A stretch of 64,000 bases of DNA, taken from Streptomyces sp. AA1529 (lineage in GTDB: Bacteria; Actinomycetota; Actinomycetes; Streptomycetales; Streptomycetaceae). The DNA lies in assembly GCF_000280905.1 (NCBI RefSeq), contig NZ_ALAP01000012.1, positions 40,391 to 104,390 on the forward strand, in the 5' to 3' direction. Both the position numbers and the translations under genes were made by a program. This document shows positions 48,188 to 58,214 of this stretch, one piece after another (the first letter of the stretch is position 1; each line of letters starts with the position of its first letter). The notes below the pieces were generated by a model. It was given only the letters and a program-made list of their open reading frames with translations. It searched no databases and was not told the origin of the DNA.

Positions 48188-49201
48188 ATGGGCCAGGACA
48201 GGACACTCTCGCGCGGGGCGCGCGCCTTCGGGGCCCTGTTGACGGCCGTGCTCGCGCTGATCAGTCTCGGATGGATCGCCCGGGACTTCACCGAGGCCAA
48301 CGAGGTCGTCGACGTCTGGTGGAACTGGGCCGGGCTCCCCGCCCGTGCCGAGGACGGCGTGTGGGTCACCTCGTTCCTCGAACCGACGCTCGTGCTGCTG
48401 TACTCCGTCGCCGCCGTGACCGCGTTCCGGTCCTCCTCGTCCGCGGCGATACTCACCTGCACCGGACTGCTGACCGTGGCCGTGCGGGTGCCGGGCCTGT
48501 GGAACCTCAACGCCGACTGGATGCAGGGCGTCCCGGACCGGCTGCTGAGCAAGGTGCTCTTCAGCACCATCGCCGCGGTCGTCATCGGGGCCGTTCTGGT
48601 CGTCACGGCGACAGCGGGCCGCCGCCCCGCCCACGGCGGCTTCGACGGGTACGGCCCCGGAACGTACGGCCTCGGCGGGCGGGACGAACCCGATCCCGCC
48701 GACGGCCCCCCGGCGGGGCCCACCCGGAGCGGAGCCGTCGCCGCCTTCCTGCTGCTGGGCACCTGCGGTGTGGTGCTCGCCGCGTGGGAGATACGCACCT
48801 GGCAGCAGTACGGCTGGGAGCGCTACGCGCACACGCTCACCGGCGAGCGCGGGATGGTCCGGCTGCTGGACGCACCGACCGGCTGGACGCTGTGGGCCGT
48901 CGTCGTGCTCAGCCTGGTGACGGCGACGGCGGCCCTCGGCGGTGCGCCCTTCTCCCGCCCGCTCGGCCTGATCTCCGCCGCCCCGCTGCTCGCCCTCGGG
49001 GTCTTCGGGACGGCCTTCAGCCTAAAGCTGGACTTCTTCCGGCACCTCGACGACCTCGGTATCGAGAGCCGGCTCCACGTGCTGACGAACGTGTTCGAGG
49101 CGGCCGCCGGGCTCGCCGTGCTGCTGGCCCTCACCAAGGGCACGGTCCGCGACTCCCCCGCTGCCTCCGCCACCCCGGACCGGCGCCTGACCACCTCCTG
49201 A
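48188..49201 (+). CDS. Hypothetical membrane protein between importers 1 and 2
   Basis: 337 residues from ATG 48188. About seven to eight helices: FGALLTAVLALISLGWIA, TLVLLYSVAAVTAF, AILTCTGLLTVAV, KVLFSTIAAVVIGAVLVV in the first half; then a Pro/Gly/Asp-rich loop (about 165-190) and AVAAFLLLGTCGVVLAAW, LWAVVVLSLVTATAALG, LISAAPLLALGVFG, EAAAGLAVLLAL. No enzyme or transporter motif recognised. It is the only plus-strand gene inside the importer cluster and divergent from importer 1, whose promoter region it shares. Confidence 0.78.
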   Translation: MGQDRTLSRGARAFGALLTAVLALISLGWIARDFTEANEVVDVWWNWAGLPARAEDGVWVTSFLEPTLVLLYSVAAVTAFRSSSSAAILTCTGLLTVAVRVPGLWNLNADWMQGVPDRLLSKVLFSTIAAVVIGAVLVVTATAGRRPAHGGFDGYGPGTYGLGGRDEPDPADGPPAGPTRSGAVAAFLLLGTCGVVLAAWEIRTWQQYGWERYAHTLTGERGMVRLLDAPTGWTLWAVVVLSLVTATAALGGAPFSRPLGLISAAPLLALGVFGTAFSLKLDFFRHLDDLGIESRLHVLTNVFEAAAGLAVLLALTKGTVRDSPAASATPDRRLTTS

Positions 49202-49291
49202 CCCGACCGGGCGCCCCCTCCGCGCGGCGGCGACGGCACCGCCGCCCGGCCGGCCGCGCACCGGAGGCGGCCGCCCGGAGCGCGCGTGCGC

Positions 49292-50419
49292 TCAGCGGTT
49301 CGACGGCGGGATCACCGCGGTGCGCTCGGCCGCGAAGTGGCACGCGGACGGGTGGTGCACGGGCTGGCCGGGCAGGGTGCCGGCGAAGTTCTCCGGCAGT
49401 GCCAGCGCCGGTTCCTCGACGGCACAGCGCTCCTGGGCCTTCCAACAGCGGGTGCGGAAGTGGCATCCGGAGGGCGGGTTGGCCGGTGAGGGCACATCGC
49501 CCTCCAGCACGATCCGCTCGCGGGCGTCCTCCGTCTCCGGGTCGGGCACCGGCACGGCCGACAGCAGCGCCTGGGTGTAGGGGTGGGTGGGGTGCTCGTA
49601 GATCTCGGTCTCGGTGCCGATCTCCACGATCTTGCCGAGGTACATCACGCCGACGCGGTCGGAGATGTGCCGGACGATGGACAGGTCGTGCGCGATGAAC
49701 ATGTAGGAGAGCCCGAACTCCTGCTGGAGCTGCTCCATCAGGTTGACCACCTGCGCCTGCACCGACACATCCAGCGCCGAGACCGGCTCGTCCGCCACGA
49801 TGATCTCCGGACGCAGCGCCAGCCCCCGCGCGATCCCGATCCGCTGCCGCTGACCACCACTGAACTGATGCGGATACCGGTTGATGTACTCGGGATTCAA
49901 CCCGACCACATCCAACAGCTCCTGCACCCGCCGCCCCCGGTCCCCCTTCGGCGCCACCTCGGGATGGATGTCGAACGGCTCCCCGACGATGTCCCCCACC
50001 GTCATCCGCGGATTCAACGACGTGTACGGATCCTGGAACACCATCTGAATGTTCCGCCGCACCGCCTTCAAAGCCCGCCCCGACAGCTTCGAGATGTCCT
50101 CACCCCGGTACCGGATGGTCCCCGAGGTGGGCTGTTCGAGGTGGGTGATCAGCTTGGCCACCGTGGACTTGCCGCAGCCCGACTCCCCCACGATGCCCAG
50201 CGTCTCGCCCTTGTGCAGATCGAAGGAGACGCCGTCGACGGCCTTGACCGCACCGATCTGCCGCTTGAAGAGGATGCCCTGCGTCAGCGGGAAGTGCTTG
50301 GCCAGATCCCGCACCTCCAGGATCGGCTCGCCCGCCGGGTCTCCGGTGCCCTGGTGCGGTCCCGTCGCCGGATTCCGCGCCTCCCGGGACGAGCCGTGCC
50401 CCGAGCGGTCAGCGTCCAT
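49292..50419 (-). CDS. Oligopeptide importer 2, ATP-binding protein (OppF type)
   Basis: 375 residues, ATG 50419. Walker [11 protein letters not shown]-loop [12 protein letters not shown], signature [15 protein letters not shown], Walker [14 protein letters not shown]-terminal [14 protein letters not shown]. Overlaps the OppD-type gene by 11 bp. Bases 49746-50101 are more than 99% identical to 55675-56030 in importer 3 and use more T-ending codons than the flanks (see findings). N-terminal 40 residues are hydrophilic and unique to this copy. Confidence 0.95.
   Translation of the reverse strand: MDADRSGHGSSREARNPATGPHQGTGDPAGEPILEVRDLAKHFPLTQGILFKRQIGAVKAVDGVSFDLHKGETLGIVGESGCGKSTVAKLITHLEQPTSGTIRYRGEDISKLSGRALKAVRRNIQMVFQDPYTSLNPRMTVGDIVGEPFDIHPEVAPKGDRGRRVQELLDVVGLNPEYINRYPHQFSGGQRQRIGIARGLALRPEIIVADEPVSALDVSVQAQVVNLMEQLQQEFGLSYMFIAHDLSIVRHISDRVGVMYLGKIVEIGTETEIYEHPTHPYTQALLSAVPVPDPETEDARERIVLEGDVPSPANPPSGCHFRTRCWKAQERCAVEEPALALPENFAGTLPGQPVHHPSACHFAAERTAVIPPSNR
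49746..50101 (-). repeat. Gene-conversion tract, copy in importer 2 OppF
   Basis: 356 bp that match 55675-56030 base for base except at about three positions, while sequence on both sides is clearly diverged. Covers the region from the Q-loop to the signature and Walker B motifs. Confidence 0.85.
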
Positions 50420-51398
50420 CGAACATCTCCCTCCAGAAGTGGCAGGCGCTGTGCCGCTGTGCCGACACCTCGTACAGCGGCGGCTCGTCCGTGCGGCAGA
50501 CCGCGCGTGCCATCGGGCAGCGCGGGTTGTAGGCGCAGCCCGGCGGGATGTCCAGCAGGCTGGGCGGCATCCCGCGGATGACGTTGAGCTGCTGCCCCTT
50601 CTGGTCCAGGCGCGGGATGGAGTCGAGCAGGCCCTTGGTGTAGGGGTGCGCGGGCGCCTGGTAGAGCTCCTTGACCGGCGCCGTCTCCACGATCCGGCCC
50701 GCGTACATCACCGCGATCTTGTCGGCCACGTCCGCCACCACGCCCAGGTCGTGGGTGATCAGGATGAGCCCCATCGTGAACTCCCGCTGGAGCTCCGCCA
50801 GCAGCTCCATCACCTGGGCCTGCACCGTGACGTCCAGCGCCGTCGTCGGCTCGTCCGCGATGATCAGATCCGGCTCCAGCGCCAGCGCCATCGCGATCAT
50901 GATCCGTTGCCGCATACCCCCGCTGAACTGATGCGGGAAGTCCCCGACCCGCTGCCGCGCCGCCGGGATGCGGACCCGCTCCATCAGCTCGACGGCCCGC
51001 GCTCTGGACTCCTTGCGGCCCAGGCCCTGGTGGACGCGGAACATCTCGGCCAGTTGGAAACCCACGGTCAGCACCGGGTTCAGCGACGAGAGCGCGTCCT
51101 GGAAGATCATCGCCATCTTCGAGCCGCGGATCCGCCGCCGCTCCTCCTCGGGCAGGCTCAGCAGGTCCCGCCCCTGGAAGAGGATCTCGCCCCCGGTGAT
51201 CCGGCCCGGCGGCATGTCGAGGATGCCCATGACCGCCTGCGCGGTCACCGACTTGCCCGAACCGGACTCGCCCAGCACCGCCAGCGTCTCACCGGCCTCG
51301 ACGGTGTAGCTCACTCCGTTGACGGCCCGCGCCACCCCGTCCCGGGTGCGGAACTCGACGAACAGGTCGCGGACTTCGAGCAGACTCACCGCACTCAC
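50409..51398 (-). CDS. Oligopeptide importer 2, ATP-binding protein (OppD type)
   Basis: 329 residues from GTG 51398, which overlaps the permease stop as GTGA; an open frame reaching further upstream is only read-through in the same frame. Walker [10 protein letters not shown]-loop [12 protein letters not shown], signature [15 protein letters not shown], Walker [14 protein letters not shown]-terminal [14 protein letters not shown]. Two tracts (50660-50775 and 50808-50936) are nearly identical to importer 3, with a diverged stretch of some 30 bp between them. Confidence 0.95.
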   Translation of the reverse strand: MSAVSLLEVRDLFVEFRTRDGVARAVNGVSYTVEAGETLAVLGESGSGKSVTAQAVMGILDMPPGRITGGEILFQGRDLLSLPEEERRRIRGSKMAMIFQDALSSLNPVLTVGFQLAEMFRVHQGLGRKESRARAVELMERVRIPAARQRVGDFPHQFSGGMRQRIMIAMALALEPDLIIADEPTTALDVTVQAQVMELLAELQREFTMGLILITHDLGVVADVADKIAVMYAGRIVETAPVKELYQAPAHPYTKGLLDSIPRLDQKGQQLNVIRGMPPSLLDIPPGCAYNPRCPMARAVCRTDEPPLYEVSAQRHSACHFWREMFDGR

Positions 51399-52357
51399 CT
51401 CAGCTTCGGGTCGAGGGCGTCGCGGACGGCGTCGCCGAGCATGATGAAGGCCAGCACGGTGAGGCTGAGCGCGGCGGCCGGGTACAGCAGGATGTGCGGC
51501 GCGTTGCGGAACTGCATGCCCTGGGAGGCCGCGGAGATGTCCGCCCCCCAGGAGACCGTGGGCGGCTGGAGCCCGACGCCGAGGTAGCTGAGCGTGGCCT
51601 CCAGCGAGATGTAGGTGCCCAGCGCGATGGTCGCGGTCACGATGACCGGCGCGACGGCGTTGGGCAGGATGTGCCGCACCATCATCCGGGCGTTGCCCGC
51701 GCCCAGCGCCCGGGCGGCCTGTACGTAGTCGTTCTGCTTGACGGTGATGACCGAGCCGCGCGCGATCCGGGCGACCTGCGGCCAGCCGAGCAGCACGATG
51801 AAGGTGACCACCGTCCACACGGACCGGCTGCCGGTCATCGAGAGGAAGACCAGGCCGCCCAGGACGATGGGGATACCGAAGAAGATGTCGGTGAGGCGGG
51901 AGAGCAGCGCGTCCCACACCCCGCCGAAGAACCCGGCGAGTCCGCCCAGCAGGCTGCCCAGCACCGCCACTCCGGCGGTGGCGCAGACACCGACCGTCAC
52001 GGAGGTGCGGGCGCCGTAGACGACCCTGGTGTAGACGTCGCAGCCCTGGGTGTCGAACCCGAACCAGTGCCCGGCCGAGGACGGGTCCAGCGAGCGGCCG
52101 AGCCGGCAGGAGAGCGGATCCCGGGTGGCGATCAGCCCCGGCCACAGCGAGATCAGCACGAGAAAGGCGATGATCAGTCCGGCGATCACGAACACCGGGT
52201 TGCGCCGCAGCTCGTGCCAGGCGTCCGACCACATGCTCCGCCCCCGCGCGGGCCGTCCGCGCCCGGACGGGGGCTTGCCCCGGAGTCCTCCTCCCCCTTC
52301 CTCGGCCAGTTCCTCCATGGCCCCGCCGGGCCCCTCGATGGCCGGCGTCCCGGTCAT
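51395..52357 (-). CDS. Oligopeptide importer 2, permease (OppC type)
   Basis: 320 residues, ATG 52357. After a hydrophilic 40-residue N-terminus: WSDAWHELRRNPVFVIAGLIIAFL first helix; EAA loop QNDYVQAARALGAGNARMMVRHILPN; C-terminus [15 protein letters not shown], the OppC signature. Stop overlaps the OppD start (GTGA). It lies 111 bp from the OppB gene; that gap is GC-rich and holds no clear signal. Confidence 0.94.
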   Translation of the reverse strand: MTGTPAIEGPGGAMEELAEEGGGGLRGKPPSGRGRPARGRSMWSDAWHELRRNPVFVIAGLIIAFLVLISLWPGLIATRDPLSCRLGRSLDPSSAGHWFGFDTQGCDVYTRVVYGARTSVTVGVCATAGVAVLGSLLGGLAGFFGGVWDALLSRLTDIFFGIPIVLGGLVFLSMTGSRSVWTVVTFIVLLGWPQVARIARGSVITVKQNDYVQAARALGAGNARMMVRHILPNAVAPVIVTATIALGTYISLEATLSYLGVGLQPPTVSWGADISAASQGMQFRNAPHILLYPAAALSLTVLAFIMLGDAVRDALDPKLR

Positions 52358-52468
52358 GCGCTCCCCTCTCTTCCCGCGGCCGCACCGCTGGCTGCCGCGG
52401 GCGCCGCGGCGTGGGCCGGGCCGTCCCCGGCGGTGTCGGAGGCGTCTGCCCTGCCAAGGCGGGGCGGG

Positions 52469-53392
52469 TCAGGCATAGCGGATCCTCGGGTCAAGCACCG
52501 CGTACAGGAGGTCGACGAGCAGGTTCGCGAGGAGGAAGACGATGACGAGGACGGTCACGAAGCCGACGACGGTGGGCGAGTTCTGCCGGACGATGCCCTG
52601 CCACAGCTGGAAGCCGACTCCGTGGATGTTGAAGATCCGCTCGGTGACCAGCGCCCCGGCCATCAGGTTGCCGACGTCCGTCCCGAGGAAGGTGACGACG
52701 GGGATCAACGAGTTGCGCAGCAGATGCCGCACGGTCACCCGGCGCCGGGAGAGCCCCTTGGCCACGGCAGTGCGCACATAGTCGGCGCGGGCGTTCTCCG
52801 CGATCGAGGTCCGGGTGAGCCGGGTGACGTAGGCCAGTGAGACGAGAGCGAGGACCAGCGCGGGCAGCAGCAGTTCGCGGGCCGGCGCCGCGGGCGAGAC
52901 GGCCGGGGAGATCCAGCCCCACTTCACGCCGAGCAGGTACTGCGCGAGGCTGCCGGTCACGAACGTGGGGACGGAGATGACGACGAGGGTCAGCATCAGC
53001 ACCCCGCTGTCGATGGGCCGCCCGCGGCGGAGCCCGGTCAGCACTCCCAGGGTGATGCCGACGAGGATCTCGAAGACGATCGCGAGCACCGCGAGCCGGA
53101 TCGTGATGGGGAAGGCCGTCCCCATCAGTTCGGTCACCGGCTGGCCGTTGAAGGCGTTTCCGAAGTCACCGGTGAAGATGTTGCCCATGTAGAGCACGTA
53201 CTGCTGCCAGATGGGCTTGTCGAGGTTGAATTCCTCGCGCAGTTGCTCGGCGGTTGCCGGGTCGGGAGCCCGTTCCCCGAACATCGCGTTGACCGGGTCC
53301 CCGACGGCGTACACCATCACGAAGATGAGAAAGGTCGTCCCGATGAACACCGGGATCATCTGGAGCAGTCGTCTGACGACGTAGCGCCCCAC
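52469..53392 (-). CDS. Oligopeptide importer 2, permease (OppB type)
   Basis: 307 residues, starting MGRYVVRRLLQMIPVFIGTTFLIFVM, typical OppB. EAA loop DYVRTAVAKGLSRRRVTVRHLLRNSLIP; ends VLDPRIRYA. It starts only six bases after the lipoprotein stop, so these two genes are tightly joined and there is no hairpin between them, unlike importers 1 and 3. Confidence 0.94.
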   Translation of the reverse strand: MGRYVVRRLLQMIPVFIGTTFLIFVMVYAVGDPVNAMFGERAPDPATAEQLREEFNLDKPIWQQYVLYMGNIFTGDFGNAFNGQPVTELMGTAFPITIRLAVLAIVFEILVGITLGVLTGLRRGRPIDSGVLMLTLVVISVPTFVTGSLAQYLLGVKWGWISPAVSPAAPARELLLPALVLALVSLAYVTRLTRTSIAENARADYVRTAVAKGLSRRRVTVRHLLRNSLIPVVTFLGTDVGNLMAGALVTERIFNIHGVGFQLWQGIVRQNSPTVVGFVTVLVIVFLLANLLVDLLYAVLDPRIRYA

Positions 53393-53398
53393 GGCGGC

Positions 53399-55042
53399 TC
53401 ACTTGACCTTGATGTCGGTGAAGACCGGGACGGAGAACGGGTTGAGTTTGACGTCGCTGACCCGGCTGGAATAGCCGGCGTTCCCGTTCTGGTACCACAG
53501 CGGGATCGCGGGGAGGGTGTCCAGGATGCGCTTCTCGGCCTGCTGGAACAGACCGATGGCGGCCTTCTCGTCGGTGGCGGAGTTCGCCTTGTCCATCAGC
53601 TTGTCGACCTGGGGGTCGGAGAAGCCCGAGTCGTTGGAGGAGGCGTCCGTGTAGAAGATGGGCTGGAGGAAGTTCTGGATGAGCGGGTAGTCCATCTGCC
53701 AGCCGGTCCGGAACATCCCCGTGATCTTCCGGTCGGTGATGTCGGAGCGGAACTCGCTGAAGGTGGGCACCGGGTTGACGGTGCAGGCGCTGTTCCGGCC
53801 CAGCGTGCGGTTGATGCTGTTGCAGACGGCCTCCATCCACTGCCGGTGCGAGCCGGTGTCGACGTTGGAGGTCAGGGTGATCTTCCCGCCGGGCAGCCCG
53901 CCGCCCTCCTCGATGAGCTTCTTGGCCTGCTTCGGGTCGTAATCGCACACGTCGCCGCAGAGACCCGGCTTGTAGCCGCCGGCGGCCTTGAGCACGGGCG
54001 AGGTGAGGTCGGTCGCCGGCTCCCGGGTGCCGTGGTAGATCTTCTCGGTCACCTGCTTGCGGTTGATCGCCATGGAGAGTCCGCGGCGCACCTTGACGGC
54101 CTTCGCGCTCTGCCACGCCTTGTCGTACATGGGGAACGAGATGGTCTGGATGATGCCCGCGGGCTGGTTGATGTAGCGCCCGTCCAGATCCCGCTTCGCG
54201 TTCTTGAGCTGCCCGGCCGGAAGTTCGTCGACGACGTCCAGGTTTCCCGCCTGGAGGTCGGTGTAGCCGGTGTTCTGGTCGGTGTAGACCTTCAGCTCGA
54301 CGCCCTTGTTGCGGGGTTTGTCGTCCCCGGCGTAGTGGGTGTTCCGGGACAGCTTCATCGACTGGCCCTTGGTGTAGGAGTCCACCTTGTACGGGCCGTT
54401 TCCGACGGGCTTCTCCAGCCAGCCGCCGTGGTCGCTGAAGAAGGACTTCGGCAGCGGCGCATAGGCGCTGTACCCGAGGGTCTGCGGCCAGAGCGAGAAC
54501 TTCTGGTTGAGCTTCACGGTGAAGGTGCGGGCGTCCTTCACCTCGAGCCCGGAGAGGGTCTTCGCCGTCGGCTTGCCCTTTTCCGGGTGGACGTCCTGAT
54601 AGCCCTCGATGTACTGGAAGAAGTACGAGTTGATCTGCTTGTTGGTGACGAGCGCGCCGTAGTTCCAGGCGTCCACGAAGGACTTGGCCGTCACGGCGGT
54701 GCCGTCGGAGAACTTCCAGCCCTTCTTCAGCTTGACGGTGAAGTTCTGCTGGTCGTCGCTCTCGATGGACTCGGCCACGGCGTTCTCGGCCGCGCCCGTG
54801 GTCGGGTTGTACTTCTTCAGACCCCGGGAAATCATGTCCAGGACCTTGCCGCCCTGCACCTCGTTGGTGTTGGCGGGCTCCACGGGGTGCTGCGGATCGG
54901 TCCAGAACGCGCGTACGACCCCGTCCGCAGAACCGCCTCCGCCGCCGTCCGAGCTGCTGGCACACGCTGTCGCCGTCAGAGCGACGGCCCCTGCGGCGGC
55001 GAGCGCCCGCCGGATCACGGTGGTGCGGGTGGCTGCACGCAT
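53399..55042 (-). CDS. Oligopeptide importer 2, substrate-binding lipoprotein
   Basis: Family 5 solute-binding protein, 547 residues, ATG 55042 with AGGAGG upstream. Signal peptide with the non-canonical lipobox ATAC (Cys27). Features: KLKKGWKFSDGTAVTAKSF, GPYKVDSYTKGQ, CDYDPKQAKKLIEE; two pairs of Cys in the mature part (CGDVCDYD; CNSIN...CTVN) may form disulfides. It is the same subfamily as the importer 3 lipoprotein (both begin ...PQHP...NTNE). First gene of its operon; a terminator lies upstream at 55153-55186, so it has its own promoter. Confidence 0.94.
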   Translation of the reverse strand: MRAATRTTVIRRALAAAGAVALTATACASSSDGGGGGSADGVVRAFWTDPQHPVEPANTNEVQGGKVLDMISRGLKKYNPTTGAAENAVAESIESDDQQNFTVKLKKGWKFSDGTAVTAKSFVDAWNYGALVTNKQINSYFFQYIEGYQDVHPEKGKPTAKTLSGLEVKDARTFTVKLNQKFSLWPQTLGYSAYAPLPKSFFSDHGGWLEKPVGNGPYKVDSYTKGQSMKLSRNTHYAGDDKPRNKGVELKVYTDQNTGYTDLQAGNLDVVDELPAGQLKNAKRDLDGRYINQPAGIIQTISFPMYDKAWQSAKAVKVRRGLSMAINRKQVTEKIYHGTREPATDLTSPVLKAAGGYKPGLCGDVCDYDPKQAKKLIEEGGGLPGGKITLTSNVDTGSHRQWMEAVCNSINRTLGRNSACTVNPVPTFSEFRSDITDRKITGMFRTGWQMDYPLIQNFLQPIFYTDASSNDSGFSDPQVDKLMDKANSATDEKAAIGLFQQAEKRILDTLPAIPLWYQNGNAGYSSRVSDVKLNPFSVPVFTDIKVK

Positions 55043-55152
55043 GGTGCCTCCTGGTGCGCTGGGGTCCGAGTACGCCTCAGATCCACATAACACCTTTTGA
55101 CACCATATGCCTGGCTGCCCTGCCCACGGCGGAACGGGCTGGAACCCGTTCG

Positions 55153-55186
55153 GAGGACACCGCCGGCCGGTGCCGGCGGTGTCCTC
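55153..55186 (-). terminator. Terminator of importer operon 3
   Basis: Perfect 15-bp arms GAGGACACCGCCGGC / GCCGGCGGTGTCCTC around loop CGGT, 50 bp after the last gene of importer 3 and before the lipoprotein gene of importer 2. Confidence 0.8.
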
Positions 55187-55235
55187 TCCCCTCCGAGCCC
55201 CTCCGATCCCCTCCGAGCGGGTGGAGAGCGCGGTG

Positions 55236-56282
55236 TCAGGCGGCGACCACCGCGGCGTCCTCCTTCGCGAAGTGGCAGGCCGAGGGGTGCTCCGCACCGG
55301 ACCCGGTCCCGTCGAACACCGAGGGCACCGCCAGCAGCGGCACCTCCTCCGCGCACCTGTCCGTGGCCTTCCAGCAGCGGGTGCGGAACCGGCATCCGGA
55401 GGGCGGGTTGGCCGGTGAGGGCACATCGCCCTCCAGCACGATCCGCTCCCGCTTCCCCTCAGCCTCCGGGTCGGGCACCGGCACGGCCGACAGCAGCGCC
55501 TGGGTGTAGGGGTGGGTGGGGTGCTCGTAGATCTGCTCGTCCGTCCCGATCTCGGCCATCCTGCCGAGGTACATCACGCCGACGCGGTCGGAGATGTGCC
55601 GGACGATGGACAGGTCGTGCGCGATGAACATGTAGGAGAGCCCGAACTCGTCCTGGAGCTGCTCCATCAGATTCACCACCTGCGCCTGCACCGACACATC
55701 CAGCGCCGAGACCGGCTCGTCCGCCACGATGATCTCCGGACGCAGCGCCAGCCCCCGCGCGATCCCGATCCGCTGCCGCTGACCACCACTGAACTGATGC
55801 GGATACCGGTTGATGTACTCGGGATTCAGCCCGACCACATCCAACAGCTCCTGCACCCGCCGCCGCCGATCCCCCTTCGGCGCCACCTCGGGATGGATGT
55901 CGAACGGCTCCCCGACGATGTCCCCCACCGTCATCCGCGGATTCAACGACGTGTACGGATCCTGGAACACCATCTGAATGTTCCGCCGCACCGCCTTCAA
56001 AGCCCGCCCCGACAGCTTCGAGATGTCCTCGCCCTTGTACCGGATGCTCCCGGAGGTCGGCCGCTCCAGGTTCATCAGCAGCTTGGCCACCGTCGACTTG
56101 CCGCAGCCCGACTCCCCCACGATGCCCAGCGTCTCGCCCGGGTACAGGTCGAAGGAGATACCGTCGACGGCCTTGACCGCACCGATCTGCCGCTTGAAGA
56201 GGATGCCCTGCGTCAGCGGGAAGTGCTTGGCCAGATCCCGCACCTCCAGGATCGGCTCGGAATTCTCGCGCCGCTCAGGCAT
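55236..56282 (-). CDS. Oligopeptide importer 3, ATP-binding protein (OppF type)
   Basis: 348 residues, ATG 56282, overlapping the OppD stop by 8 bp. Same motifs as the importer 2 copy ([44 protein letters not shown]) and Cys-rich C-terminus [14 protein letters not shown], but without the long N-terminal extension. About nine in ten residues match importer 2 overall, with the central part nearly identical in DNA. Confidence 0.95.
   Translation of the reverse strand: MPERRENSEPILEVRDLAKHFPLTQGILFKRQIGAVKAVDGISFDLYPGETLGIVGESGCGKSTVAKLLMNLERPTSGSIRYKGEDISKLSGRALKAVRRNIQMVFQDPYTSLNPRMTVGDIVGEPFDIHPEVAPKGDRRRRVQELLDVVGLNPEYINRYPHQFSGGQRQRIGIARGLALRPEIIVADEPVSALDVSVQAQVVNLMEQLQDEFGLSYMFIAHDLSIVRHISDRVGVMYLGRMAEIGTDEQIYEHPTHPYTQALLSAVPVPDPEAEGKRERIVLEGDVPSPANPPSGCRFRTRCWKATDRCAEEVPLLAVPSVFDGTGSGAEHPSACHFAKEDAAVVAA
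55675..56030 (-). repeat. Gene-conversion tract, copy in importer 3 OppF
   Basis: Partner of 49746-50101, same length (356 bp), about three differences. Confidence 0.85.
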
Positions 56283-57252
56283 CGATCGTCTCCTTCCAGA
56301 AGTGGCACGCGCTGCCGCGGGCGTCGTCGACCTCGGCGAGCGGGGGGAGCTCGGTGCGGCAGATGTCCCGCGCCGCCGGGCAGCGCGGATGGAAGGCGCA
56401 GCCCTCCGGCACCTTGGCCATGTTGGGCGGCAGCCCCTGGATGGCGTACAGCTCCTGGCCCTTGCGGTCGAGCCGCGGGATGGATTCGAGCAGGCCCTTG
56501 GTGTAGGGGTGCGCCGGGGCCCGGTAGAGCTCCTTGACCGGCGCCGTCTCCACGATCCGGCCCGCGTACATCACCGCGATCTTGTCGGCCACGTCCGCCA
56601 CCACGCCCAGGTCGTGCGTGATCAGGATGAGCCCCATGTTGTACTCGCGCTGCAGGTCGGCGAGCAGGGCCATCACCTGGGCCTGCACCGTGACGTCCAG
56701 CGCCGTCGTCGGCTCGTCCGCGATGATCAGGTCCGGCTCCAGCGCCAGCGCCATCGCGATCATGATCCGTTGCCGCATACCCCCGCTGAACTGATGCGGA
56801 TAGTCGTTCACCCGGGCCTTGGCCGCGGGGATCTTCACCCGCTCCATCAGCTCGATCGACCGGGCCTTGGCCTCCTTGCGGCCCAGCCCCTGGTGGACGC
56901 GGAACATCTCGGCCAGCTGGTACCCCACGGTCAGCACCGGGTTCAGCGACGAGAGCGCGTCCTGGAAGATCATCGCGATCCGGGCGCCGCGGATCTTGCG
57001 CCGCTCCTCCTTGGACATGGTGAGCATGTTCTCGCCGTGGAAGAGGATCTCGCCCTTGGGTATGCGCCCCGGCGGCATGTCGAGGATGCCCATGACCGCC
57101 TGCGCGGTCACCGACTTGCCCGAACCGGACTCGCCCAGCACCGCCAGCGTCTCACCGGCCTCGACGCTGTAGTTGACGCCGTTGACGGCCTTGACGACAC
57201 CGTCCCGGGTCTGGAAATCGACGTGCAGGTCGCGCACTTCGAGGAGGGTCAT
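56275..57252 (-). CDS. Oligopeptide importer 3, ATP-binding protein (OppD type)
   Basis: 325 residues, ATG 57252 with GAGGAGG-like bases nearby in the permease-OppD gap (17 bp). Walker [10 protein letters not shown]-loop [12 protein letters not shown], signature [15 protein letters not shown], Walker [14 protein letters not shown]-terminal [14 protein letters not shown]. Bases 56523-56638 and 56671-56799 are almost identical to importer 2. Confidence 0.95.
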   Translation of the reverse strand: MTLLEVRDLHVDFQTRDGVVKAVNGVNYSVEAGETLAVLGESGSGKSVTAQAVMGILDMPPGRIPKGEILFHGENMLTMSKEERRKIRGARIAMIFQDALSSLNPVLTVGYQLAEMFRVHQGLGRKEAKARSIELMERVKIPAAKARVNDYPHQFSGGMRQRIMIAMALALEPDLIIADEPTTALDVTVQAQVMALLADLQREYNMGLILITHDLGVVADVADKIAVMYAGRIVETAPVKELYRAPAHPYTKGLLESIPRLDRKGQELYAIQGLPPNMAKVPEGCAFHPRCPAARDICRTELPPLAEVDDARGSACHFWKETIDA

Positions 57253-57269
57253 GTCTTCTCCCGCCTCCC

Positions 57270-58214
57270 TCAACGGCTCTTCGGATCGAGGGCGTTGCGG
57301 ACCGCATCGCCGAGCATGATGAACGCCAGCACGGTGAGGGACACCATGACGGCGGGGGAAATCAGAATGTGCGGCGCGGTACGCAGCGCGTCCTTGCCGT
57401 TGGAGACGTCCACACCCCAGGAGACCGCGGGTGCGGCCAGGCCGATGCCCAGGTAGGAGAGTGTCGCTTCGGCCGCGATGTAGCCGCCGAGGGCCGTGGT
57501 GGCGACCACCACGACCGGCGCCAACGCGTTGGGCACGATGTGCCGGAACATGATCCGTACCGTGCTCGCGCCCAGTGACTTCGCCGCATGCACGTAGTCG
57601 CTCTGCTTGACCGTGATCACCGAACCCCGGGCCACCCTGGCGATCTGCGTCCAGCCCAGGAAGAGCAGGGCGGCGATGACGACCCACAGGTTGCTCTTGG
57701 TGAAAGTGGTGAGCACGACCATGGCACCGAGCAGGAAGGGGATGCCCTGGAAGATGTCGGTGATCCGGGAGAGCACGCTGTCCAGCCAGCCGCCGAAGTA
57801 CCCGGCGACCAGGCCGACGATGCCACCGACCAGCGTCACCGACAGCGTCACCAGTACACCGACGAGCACGGAGGCCCGGGCGCCGTGGACCATGCGAGCC
57901 CACACGGAACGGCCCTGGGTGTCGTACCCGAACCAGTCCTCGCCGAAGAAGTGGGTGTAGCGGGGCTCGCCCTGGTAGTGGTGCGTCAGGTCACCCACCG
58001 TCGGAGAGGCGGAGGTGAACCAGCCGGGAAAGGCGACCATCGTGAGCAGCAGCACGATCAGCACGGCCGAGATGACGAACATCGGGTTGCGCCGAAGGTC
58101 CTGCCAGGCATCTGTCCACAGACTGCGGCCCTTGGCCGGCTTGGCGTCCGCGCCCGAGGGGTCGGGCTGCGGATCCGTGGACGCCGATGCGGGCACGTTC
58201 AGGGTCTCAGTCAT
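57270..58214 (-). CDS. Oligopeptide importer 3, permease (OppC type)
   Basis: 314 residues, ATG 58214, overlapping the OppB stop by 8 bp. WTDAWQDLRRNPMFVISAVLIVLLL first helix; EAA loop QSDYVHAAKSLGASTVRIMFRHIVPN; C-terminus MLGDAVRNALDPKSR. The long external loop before helix 2 (HHYQGEPRYTHFFGEDWFGYDTQGRS) is typical of OppC proteins in Gram-positive bacteria. Confidence 0.94.
   Translation of the reverse strand: MTETLNVPASASTDPQPDPSGADAKPAKGRSLWTDAWQDLRRNPMFVISAVLIVLLLTMVAFPGWFTSASPTVGDLTHHYQGEPRYTHFFGEDWFGYDTQGRSVWARMVHGARASVLVGVLVTLSVTLVGGIVGLVAGYFGGWLDSVLSRITDIFQGIPFLLGAMVVLTTFTKSNLWVVIAALLFLGWTQIARVARGSVITVKQSDYVHAAKSLGASTVRIMFRHIVPNALAPVVVVATTALGGYIAAEATLSYLGIGLAAPAVSWGVDVSNGKDALRTAPHILISPAVMVSLTVLAFIMLGDAVRNALDPKSR

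Noticed and set aside
50409..52457. 682-codon minus-strand frame covering OppC region and OppD
   Set aside because: The upstream half is a shifted reading of the OppC gene; OppD starts at GTG 51398 with GTGA overlap.
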